Shown here: piece by piece, positions 1 to 7,217 of the stretch
Layout: every line of letters starts with the position of its first letter
Position numbering within the stretch: the first letter of the stretch is position 1
DNA from: Candidatus Amesbacteria bacterium RBG_19FT_COMBO_48_16
Lineage (GTDB): Bacteria > Patescibacteriota > Microgenomatia > CAZETR01 > Amesbacteraceae
Direction of reading: 5' to 3'
Length of the DNA: 17,898 nt
NCBI GenBank assembly: GCA_001775555.1
Contig: MEXE01000021.1
Location: 1-17,898 of the forward strand
Made by a program: the position numbers and the translations under genes
The notes under the pieces: generated by a model
The model's database searches: none
What the model was told of the DNA's origin: nothing
Seen by the model: only the letters and a program-made list of their open reading frames with translations

Positions 1-21
1 GTCAAATAAATAAACTATTAA

Positions 22-234
22 AAAAATACCACTACCCCAATTAGTTCCCGAAAAACTTCCCACAACATTGTTTTTTTGGATACGGAGTTTTCCAGCCTTG
101 ATCCTTATAAAGGTGAAATATTATCAATAGGTCTGGTAAAGATGAACGGGGATGGACTTTATCTCGAACTGGAGTACACAGGCCCGCAGCCAATCTTGCT
201 TAACTCTTCCTTTGGGCAACGTTCAATGCATTAG
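22..234 (+). pseudogene. 5' remnant of a DEDD-type 3'-5' exonuclease gene
   Basis: The frame is open from 22 to the TAG at 232-234. From base 64 it reads NIVFLDTEFSSLDPY, then KGEILSIGLVK, and on to LELEYTGPQP at about 192. A hydrophobic beta strand ending in D-T-E (bases 79-87) is the ExoI motif of DEDD exonucleases (DnaQ/RNase T fold), where the acidic residues bind the catalytic metals. Family members run well over 150 residues with further Asp/His motifs; here similarity stops after about 43 residues and the tail up to the TAG is antisense to the next fragment. No ATG, GTG or TTG precedes the motif in frame (ATT 67 is the only near-start), so the start also looks lost. I read it as a dead fragment left by a rearrangement. 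The family call is moderately sure; inactivity is inference. Confidence 0.55.
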
Positions 235-382
235 CCGCTTCAACCAAAATTCCCAGTAGTGTCTCCTCGGTGACATCCTTCAATTTTGTATGCCCGCAAA
301 GCATTGCAGAACCAAACACCTCACCCTCAAACAGCTCGCCGTCTCTAATATAAACAACTTTTTTCCCCTCGTGAGGATATAT
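200..382 (-). pseudogene. 3' fragment of an unrecognised gene (start missing)
   Basis: Read on the reverse strand, the frame is open from base 382 down to the TAA at 200-202 and encodes about 60 residues, including KKVVYIRDGELFEGEVFG and TEETLLGILVEAANALNV, ending AQRKS. The composition is protein-like, with a basic/acidic beta-rich start followed by an amphipathic helix. There is no ATG, GTG or TTG near the front; an in-frame TAA lies at 383-385, directly beside the CCTTCACAC repeat at 386. The first usable starts (GTG, then ATG) lie inside the conserved-looking part. It is probably the C-terminal part of a larger gene truncated at the repeat. I do not recognise the family. An unusual start codon (ATA/ATT) on an intact small gene cannot be excluded. 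Confidence 0.45.
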
Positions 383-385
383 TTA

Positions 386-419
386 CCTTCACACTTCGGG
401 GGTATGATACGATGTGTGA
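386..419. repeat. CCTTCACAC repeat, copy 1 (inverted arms around a -10 box)
   Basis: The left arm CCTTCACAC (386-394) is followed by TTCGGGGGT. The inverted arm GTGTGA (414-419) matches TCACAC (389-394), with 19 nt between that include a TATGAT box (403-408). The same left arm recurs at 13617, 14031 and 14511. Here it separates broken genes on the left from the operon on the right. Confidence 0.6.
403..408 (+). promoter_or_regulatory. Putative -10 box of the 426-7197 operon
   Basis: TATGAT lies 17 nt before the ATG at 426 and inside repeat copy 1, so the repeat arms could act as an operator. No convincing -35 hexamer is seen 16-18 nt upstream. No strong Shine-Dalgarno precedes the start. Confidence 0.4.
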
Positions 420-425
420 GTAAAG

Positions 426-1007
426 ATGACTGCCCGGACCCATGATCTGTTCGCTTTTGCCTCCCTGGTGACGGTTTCCGCTTATTATCCTCCCACCAGT
501 CTCAACCTGGCCACACTTTTTGCGGCGTTGGTCGGCTGCGTCATCGGTTCCTTGATTCCGGATATGGACCAGGCCACTAACCGCCTCTGGGATTTGGTGC
601 CGGGAGGGGATTACGCCGGTAGAGTATTTCGCCCCCTGTTTTTGGGTCATCGCAACCTGTCTCACTCTGCAATGGGGGTTTATCTTATTTACCAGCTTCT
701 CCACTGGCTCCTGCCCCGGTTTTTAAACTCCGTATTTATTGACCCCCAAATTGTTTTATCCGCCGTCATGGTCGGCTTTGTTTCCCATTTATTGGCTGAC
801 GGTTTAACCGAAGAAGGCTTACCCTTATTTTTTCCCTTTAAACTAAAAATCGGCTTTCCCCCCATTTCCTCCTGGCGGATAACCACCGGCCGCTGGTTTG
901 AAAAACTGGTAGTTTTCCCCGGCCTCGTTCTCTATCTCTTCTTTTTCGCCAGGAGCAATCAGGATCAGCTGGTCAGGATTTTAAAGTTAGTGACTTCAGG
1001 TGTATGA
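426..1007 (+). CDS. YdjM/DUF457-type membrane-bound metal-dependent hydrolase
   Basis: 193 aa. The arrangement of His/Asp motifs among membrane helices matches the YdjM (LexA-regulated membrane hydrolase) family: His6 near the N-terminus, IPDMDQ with Asp46/Asp48 after the first hydrophobic stretch, GHRNLSHS with His75 and His80, and SHLLADGLTEEG with His121 and Asp125. These residues probably bind metal at the membrane face. Three to four hydrophobic helices (about 27-45, 83-97, 106-122, 161-175) make it an inner-membrane protein. The substrate is unknown for the family. It is the first gene of the forward operon and overlaps the next gene by 8 nt. ATG 426 is chosen because His6 must be retained. 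Family call is firm; enzymatic activity is inference. Confidence 0.8.
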   Translation: MTARTHDLFAFASLVTVSAYYPPTSLNLATLFAALVGCVIGSLIPDMDQATNRLWDLVPGGDYAGRVFRPLFLGHRNLSHSAMGVYLIYQLLHWLLPRFLNSVFIDPQIVLSAVMVGFVSHLLADGLTEEGLPLFFPFKLKIGFPPISSWRITTGRWFEKLVVFPGLVLYLFFFARSNQDQLVRILKLVTSGV

Positions 1008-2295
1008 TAAGGGAGTGAGTATCAAAAAACTCATTCTTCTTCCCGTTTCATTTTTCGGTCTGCTGCTTTTAGTCTTCTTCTTATCCGGCAACCCCTTTAA
1101 TATCTCAACTCAAGCCCAGTCCCTCCCTGCCCAAGGAGAGTTGGGCACATCAGAGGTTTCTGAGCAGGATGCCCAAAAAGCCCAGGACTATTTTTACCCC
1201 CGGGAGCAGAAAAATATGGAATCGCTGTCCCGGATTTCCGTCCCCACCCCCCCTCCGGGGTACAAACAGCCGTCTATCCGCAAGGTCCACCCGATTTTGT
1301 TCGTAGCCCAGGACAAGACAGTCTTACCCGAACACCAGCCGGCAATCAACTCCACCATGCAGCTGATTCGCCGCTGGTACAGCGGACCTTTGGAACAAAA
1401 TAATTTAGGCTACACATTTGAAGTTGCCAATGTCGCGGTTTACAACGCCCCGTTTCCATTCTCCCACTACCAGTGCGGACGTGCCTGGTGCGCGCCGGAC
1501 GAATGGATCGACCTGGATCTAAACGTTGTCCACGCCTTACAGGATGCCGGATACCCGGTCCTCCTGCCTGGTTTTATTCACGAAATATTTGTTATCGGAG
1601 GGGGAGGTTGGGCCTCGGCGTGGTGCTATCCCGATTGTCCGGTTTGGCCGGACCCCGGACCGTCCAGCGAAACCGGCGTTGCGGTAGTGGGCGACTGGGC
1701 GCTTGACGCCATCTCTACAGGACCCAATCCCGACTGCGTGGTTCAAATGGGATCCGCCTGTAATAAATACCCCCAGCAGGGGGCAATTGCTCACGAGCTC
1801 GGCCATACTTTTGGCCTGTACCATGCCAATGATGATCCCCGCTCCCTGATGAGAAACTGGTGGGATTTCCCTTACGTTACTCTTATTGGTGAACCCAAAA
1901 ATGATGAAATTAGAGTTGTCCGCTCCAATCAATTTATCGGTTCCCGGGTCTGTACCCACGATTCCCAAGTGATAAGAAGCAACATGCCGTCGACTGTAAC
2001 CAAAAGCCTGCCCGATGCCCCGAATAAATTTTTTATCAGCTTCACCTTTAATAACTACGGCTGGTGTCGCTGGACCCCGACCACCTTCAACACCTTCCTG
2101 GTAAAAGATAATGTTTGGGGAAAGCGCAGGGCTAATGTTTTATCAAATGTTTACCCGGCCCAGGAATACCGGTTTAGATTTCAACTGACTGCCCCCACTA
2201 CGGTTGGGAGATACTATAGTCTTTGGAAAATGCGCAAAAGCACGACTTTCTTCGGAGCCCAGGTCGGTAAGCAAATTCGGGTTACCAACCCCTGA
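1000..2295 (+). CDS. Secreted or membrane-tethered metzincin zinc metalloprotease
   Basis: 431 aa. An N-terminal hydrophobic segment (about residues 9-30) is a signal peptide or anchor. The zinc site HELGHTFGLYH (residues 265-275) fits the metzincin consensus HExxHxxGxxH: three His bind zinc and Glu266 is the general base. Met284 in SLM, 9 residues later, is a plausible Met-turn. Many Cys flank the catalytic core (YQCGRAWCAP, WCYPDCP, and others), suggesting disulphides outside the cytoplasm. The roughly 110 residues after the protease core look like a beta-rich Ig-like domain (FFISFTFNNYGW, VGRYYSLWKM). Starts are GTG 1000 or GTG 1015, both overlapping the upstream stop, which suggests translational coupling. 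Substrate unknown; cleavage of host or neighbour surface proteins is conceivable but unsupported. Confidence 0.8.
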   Translation: MYDKGVSIKKLILLPVSFFGLLLLVFFLSGNPFNISTQAQSLPAQGELGTSEVSEQDAQKAQDYFYPREQKNMESLSRISVPTPPPGYKQPSIRKVHPILFVAQDKTVLPEHQPAINSTMQLIRRWYSGPLEQNNLGYTFEVANVAVYNAPFPFSHYQCGRAWCAPDEWIDLDLNVVHALQDAGYPVLLPGFIHEIFVIGGGGWASAWCYPDCPVWPDPGPSSETGVAVVGDWALDAISTGPNPDCVVQMGSACNKYPQQGAIAHELGHTFGLYHANDDPRSLMRNWWDFPYVTLIGEPKNDEIRVVRSNQFIGSRVCTHDSQVIRSNMPSTVTKSLPDAPNKFFISFTFNNYGWCRWTPTTFNTFLVKDNVWGKRRANVLSNVYPAQEYRFRFQLTAPTTVGRYYSLWKMRKSTTFFGAQVGKQIRVTNP

Positions 2296-2299
2296 CTTC

Positions 2300-2635
2300 A
2301 TGGCCACGATCGACGATTTTCATCAATTGGATATTCGGGTAGGAAAAATTATTGCCGTGGATAACTTTCCCGAGGCCAAAAAACCCTCCTACAAATTGAC
2401 TGTTAATTTTGGTCCGGAAATAGGCGATCGGCTCTCAGCCGCCCAACTGACGAAGTATTACTCAAAGGAGGAATTAATTGGTAAGCTGATTTTGGGGGTA
2501 GTTAACCTTCCTCCTCGTCAGATCGGCCCCTTTCAGTCCCAGGTGTTGACTTTGGGAGTTCCCGACGCCGATGGTGATTGTATCTTAGTGGTTCCCGATA
2601 AACCGGATGCTGTAATCGGTGGTCGACTTTATTAA
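2300..2635 (+). CDS. csaA: CsaA-like tRNA-binding-domain protein
   Basis: 111 aa, the usual length of CsaA. The whole protein is one OB-fold tRNA-binding domain like that at the C-terminus of methionyl-tRNA synthetase. Near the N-terminus it has DIRVGKI, then EAKKPSYKLTVNFG, SAAQLTKYYSKEELIGK, VVNLPPRQIGPF and a final GGRLY, following the CsaA pattern through its length. CsaA is described as a protein-export chaperone with tRNA-binding ability; a dimer is expected. ATG 2300 is preferred over the open frame extending back to 2204, because those extra codons overlap the protease gene and are not CsaA-like. The start is 4 nt after the upstream stop, with no Shine-Dalgarno visible. Confidence 0.85.
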   Translation: MATIDDFHQLDIRVGKIIAVDNFPEAKKPSYKLTVNFGPEIGDRLSAAQLTKYYSKEELIGKLILGVVNLPPRQIGPFQSQVLTLGVPDADGDCILVVPDKPDAVIGGRLY

Positions 2636-2666
2636 TTCTAAGCCGGAGCCAGAGTAAAATAGGTCA

Positions 2667-2900
2667 GTGGATAAAATTGTATTTCGTATCCTGGCGGTGG
2701 TGTTATTTTCGGTGTTGGTCTTTCGCACGATTGTCAATCTCGGCCGGTTGGATGACCTGCAGTTAATTCAGATTCACACCCGCCGTCAGTATTATCCTCC
2801 TGTCGTCGCCCGGTTGTTTCAAAACAAACTGACCTCGGCCTTTAATATTGCCAGAAAAGAAGTTTTTACCAAAGTTGGATTTGACCGGTTATATGACTGA
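2667..2900 (+). CDS. Small single-helix membrane protein, partner of the GT39-like gene
   Basis: 77 aa, GTG start. One N-terminal hydrophobic helix (about residues 5-24) is followed by a basic, aromatic tail containing HTRRQYYPPVVARLFQNK and ending KVGFDRLYD. I cannot name a domain. Its stop overlaps the next gene's start by 8 nt (ATGACTGA), so the two are probably translated together. The YYPP...RLFxNK stretch resembles a juxtamembrane segment I associate with large CPR membrane transferases, so this may be an accessory or split-off subunit. That is inference. It could also be part of the next protein if a frameshift is present, but the clean overlapping start argues against this. Confidence 0.6.
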   Translation: MDKIVFRILAVVLFSVLVFRTIVNLGRLDDLQLIQIHTRRQYYPPVVARLFQNKLTSAFNIARKEVFTKVGFDRLYD

Positions 2901-4455
2901 CAAAAGAAGGATATTCGCCGTGGTTTTACTGGCCGGCCTCCTGCGTTTCCCCGGTCTTGGCAGCACTCCTCCGGGAGTTTATGTGGACGAGGCCCTCCAG
3001 GGATACAATGCTTACTCCTTGAGGTTGACGGGCCGGGACCATTACGGCCAAGCCTGGCCGGTAGTGACCAAGCTCTTCGGTTCCTACTCATCCAGCCTCT
3101 ACACTTACTTTTCCGTAGTCCCGGTTGGGCTGATGGGTCTAAACCCGGTCAGCGCCCGTATCTCTTCGGCTGTATCCGGGATTCTGCTGGTCCTTTTAGT
3201 TTCAGCCGCCTTAAGTCCCCTTACCGGGCTGATCATCGCCGTTTCTCCGGTTTTTGTTTATTTTTCTAGGGGGGCTTTCGAAGCCAATCTGGGTTTATTG
3301 CTGCTTGTCGCGGGAATTTTTGCCTCCCAAAAAGCTGTCAGGCGACAGGCTTTTTTGCCTTGGGGTTTTGCTCTTTTATCCCTCAGTGCCTATGCCTACC
3401 ACGCAGAACGTTTTTTGTCATTAGTCTTTCTGGGTTGGTTTTCTTGGACAGCCCGCCGGGCTGGCCTGGCTACTCGGTCAATTATTATTTCGTTGGCCCT
3501 CGCTTTGATTATTCAAACCCCACTGCTGTGGCTGAGTGTCCATCCGGCGGTCAATACCCGCCTGCATGAGCTGGTTATTCCCGGATCCCCGTCCCAAAAA
3601 GTGGTCGCCGTTGTCAAATCTTTTGGAGTTTATTTTTCCCCGGACAATTTATTTTCCCGCCCCGATCCGGATATCCAGCGCTCGTTTCCCGACTTGGGTG
3701 TTTTTTACTGGTGGATGGTTATTCCCTTTTTGGCCGGAATCTGGCATCTGTTCCGCAGTCAACCCCTGTCCCCGAAGTCTCGCCTGATGCTCATCCTGTT
3801 GTTTCTGTCCGTCATTCCGGGCAGTCTCACTCGGGATTACTTTGCCTCCCTGCGGGTCCTTCCGGCATTTTTTTCTGTAGCTTGGATAATTTCCCAAGGA
3901 TTGTCATGGTTAAAAGTCAGGCCTGTTTGGCTGGGAATGTTCGTTATTCTTAGCCTGCTGGAATTATATTCAAATATGGTTTTACTGCAACACGAACGCT
4001 CTTCTGTCTGGAATTATGAATACCGGGAATTGGCAGGTTTCATAAAACGGCATCCTGACCTACCCGTGGTTATCGACTCCTCCCGGGCCAAACCTGTTTA
4101 TATCCTGTTGGCTTTTTACAACCGCTTTCCTCCGCTTTTATTTCAGTCCCAATATCCCAGCAGCTGGTTGAAAAACTACTACAGTCATCCGGAATTTGAT
4201 CCCGATATTGAAGTCCTTAATATTCACATCCGTCCCATTTCCTGGGCTGGTGACATTTACCGGGATCAGTTGCTGATAGGGGACCAATTGGCTATTTCCT
4301 CCGCCCAAGCTGAGGAGCATTTCCTTGAATTGGTGGCAGAATTCAGGGATATTAACGGGCACCCAGCCTTGACCGCATACCGGACTCATCCTCAGTCCAA
4401 ATGCCGGGCGACTCAAAGCACCCCTTCTTCCTATTGCCGGGATAACATCCGATGA
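2893..4455 (+). CDS. GT39/ArnT-like polyprenyl-phosphate-sugar glycosyltransferase (membrane)
   Basis: 520 aa from ATG 2893, which sits within the previous stop. An N-terminal helix is followed by PGVYVDEALQGYNAY with Asp32-Glu33, the acidic pair in the first external loop of GT39/ArnT/PMT-type GT-C transferases. It then has TGRDHYGQAWP and about ten hydrophobic helices, and a soluble C-terminal region of about 130 residues (from about residue 380). Such enzymes move a sugar from a lipid-phosphate donor to lipid, glycan or protein on the outer face of the membrane. The longer open frame from 2848 is rejected because it would overlap the 77-aa gene by 53 nt and add a charged, non-membrane prefix. 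The acceptor is unknown. Stop and next start overlap (ATGA). Confidence 0.75.
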   Translation: MTDKRRIFAVVLLAGLLRFPGLGSTPPGVYVDEALQGYNAYSLRLTGRDHYGQAWPVVTKLFGSYSSSLYTYFSVVPVGLMGLNPVSARISSAVSGILLVLLVSAALSPLTGLIIAVSPVFVYFSRGAFEANLGLLLLVAGIFASQKAVRRQAFLPWGFALLSLSAYAYHAERFLSLVFLGWFSWTARRAGLATRSIIISLALALIIQTPLLWLSVHPAVNTRLHELVIPGSPSQKVVAVVKSFGVYFSPDNLFSRPDPDIQRSFPDLGVFYWWMVIPFLAGIWHLFRSQPLSPKSRLMLILLFLSVIPGSLTRDYFASLRVLPAFFSVAWIISQGLSWLKVRPVWLGMFVILSLLELYSNMVLLQHERSSVWNYEYRELAGFIKRHPDLPVVIDSSRAKPVYILLAFYNRFPPLLFQSQYPSSWLKNYYSHPEFDPDIEVLNIHIRPISWAGDIYRDQLLIGDQLAISSAQAEEHFLELVAEFRDINGHPALTAYRTHPQSKCRATQSTPSSYCRDNIR

Positions 4456-4724
4456 CGCCCCATCTTGACATCACAATCTCCGGTTTTGTTCAGGGAGTAT
4501 CTTTCCGTTATTACGCCGCCGCAAAAGCAAAAAACCTGAAATTAACCGGTTATGTCCAAAATCAACCGGACGGTACGGTCTATATCGAAGCCGAGGGCGA
4601 CCCCAAAGCCCTGCAAGACTTTATTGCCTGGTGCAGGCAGGGCCCTCGTTTTGCCCAGGTCGGCAAGGTCCAATCATCTCCGGGCCCGGCAAAAAATTAT
4701 TCCCGGTTTGAAATTCGCCTGTGA
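4452..4724 (+). CDS. acyP: Acylphosphatase
   Basis: 90 aa, the typical acylphosphatase length. The phosphate-binding loop GFVQGVSFR (residues 11-19) carries the catalytic Arg19, and GYVQNQPDGTV supplies the catalytic Asn37, matching the family G-x-VQGV-x-FR and GWVxNxxDG motifs. It hydrolyses the carboxyl-phosphate bond of acyl phosphates such as acetyl phosphate or 1,3-bisphosphoglycerate in the cytoplasm. It starts within the upstream stop (ATGA) and ends one nucleotide before the next ATG, so it is embedded in the operon. Confidence 0.93.
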   Translation: MTPHLDITISGFVQGVSFRYYAAAKAKNLKLTGYVQNQPDGTVYIEAEGDPKALQDFIAWCRQGPRFAQVGKVQSSPGPAKNYSRFEIRL

Positions 4725-4725
4725 T

Positions 4726-7197
4726 ATGATTTTTTTAGTGGAATTTATTTTTTGGCATTATTCAGCCGGTCTGACCCTCTACCTGCACCGTTGGTTGTTC
4801 TTGATGCGCTGGACTGTCCACTATTTTTCCCTCCCCCTGCTCTTGCCTACTTTGTTTTCCCCCTGGAAACGGCTGGTGGACGACCAGCCCCACGTCGGCT
4901 TCCGCCCGGATATTTTTTTCCGCCAGCTGACTTTTAACCTTATATCCCGCAGTATCGGAGCTGTTGTCAGGACCTTTTTATTGATTATCGGGACGCTGAC
5001 TCTGTTCCCGGCTTTTTTTGCGGGTCTGGCTGGTTTTATCTGCTGGCTGGTTTTACCGCCGGTTGGTTTGCCCTACTTTCTTTTGCGGGAAAGGCATGGC
5101 CGGCGTTTTTTGACCGGCCTTCTCGAACGGCTCCAGCAGGCCGGCCGGCATCCGGTCGGTGTTTTGTTTGCCAATTCTGCCGGCAAGTTCGTGCTGGCCC
5201 ATACCGGTTTGGATTTGGTCCAATTGATAAAAAATTCATCCCCCGGCAATCTCCGCTTATCCGATTTCCATCCGGAATCTTATTCCGATTTTATGGCCTT
5301 GTTCACCCGCGATCGCGTCTGGGACGAAAGGTTGTTACAGACTAAAGGAGCAAATTATCAGGACCTTTTGGTTTCAGCCCAGTGGTGGGATTCGGTGTTC
5401 AGCTCACCGCCGTCCGATACCCAGATGCATTTCGGCCGGCCCGGAATAGGTTTGGAACTGCTGTACGGTTATACTCCCCAGCTCAACCAATACTCCGAGG
5501 ATTTGGCCGCTCCTCAGGCTTTTACCCATCACCTCATCGGCAGGCAGGATATTGTTTCCCGGATTGAACGGACTTTAACTTCAGGGAAAAGCGTCATTCT
5601 TACCGGTTTGCCGGGAGTGGGTAAAACCACCATCGTCTTGGAATTTGCCCGTCGGGCGGCCGCCGGTGAGCTCGGCCCGCATATGGTCTACAAGCGGGTG
5701 ATGGAGCTTAATTACAATTTTCTCTTATCGGAAAATATCGATCTCAATCAGAAAAAGACCAAGTTTTCCGAGTTATTGCTGGAGGCGGCCAATGCGGGCA
5801 ATGTCATCCTGGTTATCAAAGACTTATACCGCATCACCCACTCCCAGCTGGAAGGTTTGGATTTTACGGATATCCTGGAAAAATACATGGCCGCCAAAAA
5901 TCTGAAAATTATTGCCGTCTCTTCGCAGATGGAATATGACCGGTTTATTGCTCCCAACGCCAGATTGAGCAAATTTTTTGAGCCGATAGAAGCTGTAGCC
6001 CCGGGTGTTGATATTGCCCAAAAGATACTTTTCGAATCAGCCAGCCTTTGGGAGAAACAAAAATCGCTTCTTATCTCCGTCCAGGCTCTACGGGCTATTT
6101 TGGACGGTTGCGATCGGTATATCACCGATACCCCTTTCCCCGAAAAAGCCCTGGAGCTTCTCGACTTTGTAATAACTTTCATGGAAACCCAGTCAAAGAG
6201 TCACATGACCGCCGATGACGTAAACGTTGTCCTGTCCGAAAAGACAGGTATCTCCCTGGCTCGTCTGTCTCAGAAAGAAAAAGATTTGCTCAGTCGGCTG
6301 GAGGACGAACTGCATTTGCGCCTGGTAGGACAAGATGCCGCCGTATCTCTGATTGCCAAAAGCCTGCGGGCCCGTACCGTCGGAGTAAAAAATGAAGACC
6401 GGCCTATAGGTTCGTTTCTCTTTCTGGGTCCTACCGGAGTGGGGAAAACCCAAACCGCAAAAACATTAGCCGTGATTTATTACGGCAGCCAGAGCCACAT
6501 TATCCGCTTTGATATGGCCGAGTTTACCGGTCCGGAAGGAGTTTCCCGTCTCATCGGTTCTGTCAGTCAGAATCAGCCCGGAGTCTTGACCACCGCGATC
6601 AAAAACCGCCCTGCCAGCCTCCTGCTGCTCGACGAGATAGAAAAAGCTCCGTCCGAAGTCTTTAATCTTTTTCTGACCCTTTTGGATGAAGGTTTTATCA
6701 CCGACGCGTTCGGCAAAAAAATCATCTGCCGTCATTTATTCGTCATCGCTACCTCCAATGCCGGTGCGGAGTACGTCCGCCAGCTGGTGATGCAGGGCGC
6801 CAGCGGGGAGTTGCTGCAAAAAGAGGTTCTGGATTACGTCCAGAAAAACCGCATTTTCTCACCCGAGTTTCTCAACCGCTTCGACGGCGCGGTTGTCTTC
6901 GAGCCATTGACCACGCCCCAGCTCGAAGCGGTCGCAAAATTGATGCTGGAAGACCTGCGGCAGATTATTTTGAAAAAAAATATAGATATCGAGATTGCTC
7001 CCGAGGTTTACTCCAAATTGGCTGGGGAAGGTTACCAGCCGGAATTCGGGGCCCGCCCCATGCGCAGGATCGTCGATATCACTTTAGGGGACATCATCAG
7101 CCGGGAAATATTGGCCGGTACAGTCAAACCCGGAGACAAAGCTGTTCTATTTCCCGGTTCGGGTCCGGGTGAGTACCTCTTGAAACCAGTCATATAA
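4726..7197 (+). CDS. Membrane-anchored double-AAA+ Clp/Hsp100-like ATPase
   Basis: 823 aa from ATG 4726, one nucleotide after the acyP stop; the open frame back to 4552 overlaps acyP and is rejected. The N-terminus is hydrophobic (about residues 1-45 and 78-125), so it sits in the membrane. A Clp-N-like region may follow (about 150-220). AAA domain 1 has Walker A GLPGVGKT (294-301), but Walker B reads VILVIKDLY (Lys365-Asp366 in place of Asp-Glu) and the arginine-finger stretch reads SKFFEPI (415-421). AAA domain 2 is canonical: GPTGVGKT (568-575), LLLLDEIEKA (Asp636-Glu637), NRFD with Arg718, and a C-terminal D2-small domain with FGARPMRR. The D2 pore loop, normally GYVGYEEGG, is SVSQNQPG (612-619), and no VGF/IGL ClpP-docking loop is seen. 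I infer a remodelling or signalling ATPase at the membrane, not a ClpP unfoldase. Confidence 0.85.
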   Translation: MIFLVEFIFWHYSAGLTLYLHRWLFLMRWTVHYFSLPLLLPTLFSPWKRLVDDQPHVGFRPDIFFRQLTFNLISRSIGAVVRTFLLIIGTLTLFPAFFAGLAGFICWLVLPPVGLPYFLLRERHGRRFLTGLLERLQQAGRHPVGVLFANSAGKFVLAHTGLDLVQLIKNSSPGNLRLSDFHPESYSDFMALFTRDRVWDERLLQTKGANYQDLLVSAQWWDSVFSSPPSDTQMHFGRPGIGLELLYGYTPQLNQYSEDLAAPQAFTHHLIGRQDIVSRIERTLTSGKSVILTGLPGVGKTTIVLEFARRAAAGELGPHMVYKRVMELNYNFLLSENIDLNQKKTKFSELLLEAANAGNVILVIKDLYRITHSQLEGLDFTDILEKYMAAKNLKIIAVSSQMEYDRFIAPNARLSKFFEPIEAVAPGVDIAQKILFESASLWEKQKSLLISVQALRAILDGCDRYITDTPFPEKALELLDFVITFMETQSKSHMTADDVNVVLSEKTGISLARLSQKEKDLLSRLEDELHLRLVGQDAAVSLIAKSLRARTVGVKNEDRPIGSFLFLGPTGVGKTQTAKTLAVIYYGSQSHIIRFDMAEFTGPEGVSRLIGSVSQNQPGVLTTAIKNRPASLLLLDEIEKAPSEVFNLFLTLLDEGFITDAFGKKIICRHLFVIATSNAGAEYVRQLVMQGASGELLQKEVLDYVQKNRIFSPEFLNRFDGAVVFEPLTTPQLEAVAKLMLEDLRQIILKKNIDIEIAPEVYSKLAGEGYQPEFGARPMRRIVDITLGDIISREILAGTVKPGDKAVLFPGSGPGEYLLKPVI

Positions 7198-7208
7198 AAT
7201 TATATATT
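7180..7208 (+). promoter_or_regulatory. Promoter of the superoxide dismutase gene
   Basis: TTGAAA (7180-7185), a 17-nt spacer and TATATT (7203-7208), with ATG 9 nt later. The -35 lies inside the 3' end of the Clp-like gene. The expected transcript start is only a few nucleotides before the ATG. Confidence 0.65.
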
Positions 7209-7217
7209 CATCCGCAT

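Noticed and set aside
345..704. Reverse-strand open frame of 119 aa
   Set aside because: It is antisense to the YdjM-type gene and the repeat, with low-complexity, non-protein-like sequence; the forward frame has clear family motifs.
4552..4725. N-terminal extension of the Clp-like protein
   Set aside because: It lies fully inside acyP in another frame, is rich in Arg/Pro, and the hydrophobic segment starts right at ATG 4726.
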